Shown here: piece after piece, positions 62,718 to 64,000 of the stretch
Layout of the letters: every line of letters begins with the position of its first letter
How positions within the stretch are numbered: position 1 is the stretch's first letter
DNA from: Acidobacteria bacterium RIFCSPLOWO2_12_FULL_68_19
Lineage (GTDB): Bacteria; Acidobacteriota; Vicinamibacteria; Vicinamibacterales; UBA2999
DNA: 64,000 nucleotides
Assembly (NCBI GenBank): GCA_001767525.1
Contig: MELF01000046.1
Coordinates: forward strand, 1 to 64,000
Direction of reading: 5' to 3'
The notes under the pieces: generated by a model
The model's database searches: none
Seen by the model: the letters and a program-made list of their open reading frames with translations, nothing else
Told to the model about the DNA's origin: nothing
Program-made: the position numbers and the translations under genes

Positions 62718-63485
62718 ATGACCCGGCTCCTCAGCGGGGTGGGCCTCGGGGCCGGCGCGCTGGCGGCAATCCTCTTGCTCCCGCCGTTCGCGCTGCGGCT
62801 GCTCGCGTGTCTCGTGGCGGTCGTCGCCGCGCGGGAGTACCTCGGCGTGCTGCACCACGACGGGCGCCGCCCGCGAGCCCTCCCGGTGCTGCTGCTCGTC
62901 GTGTTGACGTGCTGGTGGATGTCGTCGCCCCTGCCGGGCGATCTCCTCGCGCTGCTGCTCGTCGGCCTCGTGTGGCTGGCGATCGAAGTGCTCTTCCACG
63001 GACTGACGGTCGACCGCGCGGCCGCGCGGTTCCTGGCGCTCTGGTACATCGGGATGCCCCTCGGGATGCTCGCCGCCGTCCAGGCGATCGGCGGCCGGAT
63101 GGCGACGCTCCTGCTCGTCGCGGCCGTCGTGGTCAGCGACTCGGCGCAGTACTACACGGGACGGATGCTCGGCCGTCGGCCCCTCGCGCCGGCCATCAGC
63201 CCGAAGAAGACGGTCGAAGGCGCCGTTGGCGGCGCGCTGTTCACGATGGTCTTCCTGGCGCTGGCGGGCCCGCGGGTGCTTCCGCCGGCCAGTGCGGTCT
63301 CGCTTGCGCTGCTCGGCCTGGCGATTGCCGCCCTCGGCATCTGCGGCGATCTGTTCGAGTCGCGCCTCAAACGGATTGCCGGCGTCAAGGACAGCGCCGC
63401 CCTGATCCCGGGACACGGCGGTATTCTCGACCGCATCGACGCCCTGCTGTTCGCGACGCCTGCGTTCTACCTGTACCTGGTGTGA
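62718..63485 (+). CDS. cdsA: phosphatidate cytidylyltransferase
   Basis: 255 residues with about seven membrane segments. The CDP-alcohol signature is at the C-terminus: SRLKRIAGVKDSAALIPGHG then GILDRIDALLFATP. It makes CDP-diacylglycerol from CTP and phosphatidate. GISPKKTVEGAVGGA-like segment (AISPKKTVEGAVGG) is also typical. ATG follows a repeat; the stop overlaps the dxr GTG. Confidence 0.95.
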   Translation: MTRLLSGVGLGAGALAAILLLPPFALRLLACLVAVVAAREYLGVLHHDGRRPRALPVLLLVVLTCWWMSSPLPGDLLALLLVGLVWLAIEVLFHGLTVDRAAARFLALWYIGMPLGMLAAVQAIGGRMATLLLVAAVVVSDSAQYYTGRMLGRRPLAPAISPKKTVEGAVGGALFTMVFLALAGPRVLPPASAVSLALLGLAIAALGICGDLFESRLKRIAGVKDSAALIPGHGGILDRIDALLFATPAFYLYLV

Positions 63486-64000
63486 AGCGCGTCGCCATTC
63501 TCGGCTCGACCGGCTCCATCGGCCGCAGCGCGCTCGCGGTCGTCGACGCCCATCCGACGCGACTGAAGGTGGTCGCGCTCGCCGCGGGCGACAACGCGGC
63601 GCTCCTCTCCGAGCAGGTGGCGCGCTACGGGCCCGAGGTGGTCGCCATGGCCACCGGCGACGGCGCCGACCGGCTGAAGGCGATCTGCGGCGCGGGAGTG
63701 CCGCCGTCGGTCGGCGTGGGCGCGGCGGGTCTGGTCGGCGTGGCGACGCATCCCTCCGCCGACATCGTCATCTGCGCGTCGGCCGGCACCGCGGGACTCG
63801 AGGCGGTGCTGGCGGCGATCGAGGCCGGCAAGACGGTCGCCCTCGCCAACAAGGAAGTGCTCGTGATGGCCGGGTCCCTCGTGACCCGCGCCGCCGCGCG
63901 GCGCGGCGTCGGCATCCTGCCGGTCGACAGCGAGCACAACGCCATCCATCAGTGCCTGCACGGGCGCCCGCCGAGCGAGATCCGCCGCGTGATTCTCACC
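63482..64000 (+). CDS. dxr: 1-deoxy-D-xylulose 5-phosphate reductoisomerase, N-terminal part
   Basis: At least 173 residues, cut by the window end. GTG 63482 overlaps cdsA. NADPH-binding RVAILGSTGSIGRSALAVVD, then VALANKEVLVMAGSLVTRAA and ILPVDSEHNAIHQCLHG, the active-site and substrate motifs. It commits carbon to isoprenoids in the MEP pathway, upstream of UppS substrate supply. Confidence 0.95.
   Translation, partial: MKRVAILGSTGSIGRSALAVVDAHPTRLKVVALAAGDNAALLSEQVARYGPEVVAMATGDGADRLKAICGAGVPPSVGVGAAGLVGVATHPSADIVICASAGTAGLEAVLAAIEAGKTVALANKEVLVMAGSLVTRAAARRGVGILPVDSEHNAIHQCLHGRPPSEIRRVILT

Overview
The window is a GC-rich bacterial chromosome segment (no long AT-rich stretches), almost all coding, with many stop/start overlaps of the ATGA or GTGA type and frequent GTG and TTG starts. 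Gene content (CdaA-CdaR-GlmM, RuvCAB behind YebC, a PVM-like microcompartment locus, a Gld-type ABC operon, a bacterial deoxyhypusine-synthase homologue) fits an Acidobacteriota relative, perhaps of the Vicinamibacteria. That placement is inference from gene content; no identity was computed. I saw no phage, transposase or CRISPR array.

Layout. 0-0.55 kb: 3' end of 23S rRNA, spacer with a tandem hairpin repeat, 5S rRNA and terminator. 0.55-4 kb: small genes mixed with gene debris (histone-deacetylase N-terminus, internally deleted Fpg) and an OsmC-family gene whose redox Cys codon is TGA, followed by a stem-loop that fits a bacterial SECIS. 4-10 kb: double-thioredoxin protein, polar amino-acid ABC transporter with fused binding protein and permease, two methyltransferases. 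10-20.5 kb: housekeeping run yebC-ruvCAB-fabH-queA-DHS homologue-tRNA(CAT)-tilS-ftsH-folP. 20.6-24.6 kb: cdaA-cdaR-glmM-pdxJ. 24.5-29.6 kb: hydrolase, TPR protein, then a compact bacterial microcompartment (BMC) locus: class II aldolase, one hexameric and three pentameric shell proteins, a small Cys-rich protein, a D-2-hydroxyacid dehydrogenase. 29.6-36 kb: murI, nth, cyclophilin, DUF72, queE-queC, sensor kinase. 36-42.2 kb (minus strand): Gld-type ABC complex, DUF4340 protein, DacB. 42.4-49.8 kb: metal P-type ATPase, response regulator-PilZ, zinc-ribbon protein coupled to larE, membrane glycosyltransferase, Pal-like lipoprotein. 49.8-56.1 kb: two divergent pyrimidine operons (pyrK-pyrD-pyrF leftward; pyrR-pyrB-pyrC-PRTase rightward) with a PyrR-type leader. 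56-64 kb: a 0.4-kb foldback element, GNAT enzyme, TIGR02757 protein, GT2 glycosyltransferase, TolC-like protein, pyrE, truA, uppS, cdsA and the start of dxr.

A recurring feature is a set of stuttering inverted repeats: short words (CCCAACT/AGTTGGG, GAAGTGG/CCACTTC, CACAGAG/CTCTGTG, GGATCCCGG, CTGAGCGNNGTCGAAGG) reiterated on one strand and then, after a short spacer, as their complement. They lie between genes, abut start codons, and have been absorbed in frame into queA, ruvC, larE, a glycosyltransferase, a DUF72 gene and others. The strongest single-gene finding is the probable selenocysteine-containing OsmC protein with its bSECIS.
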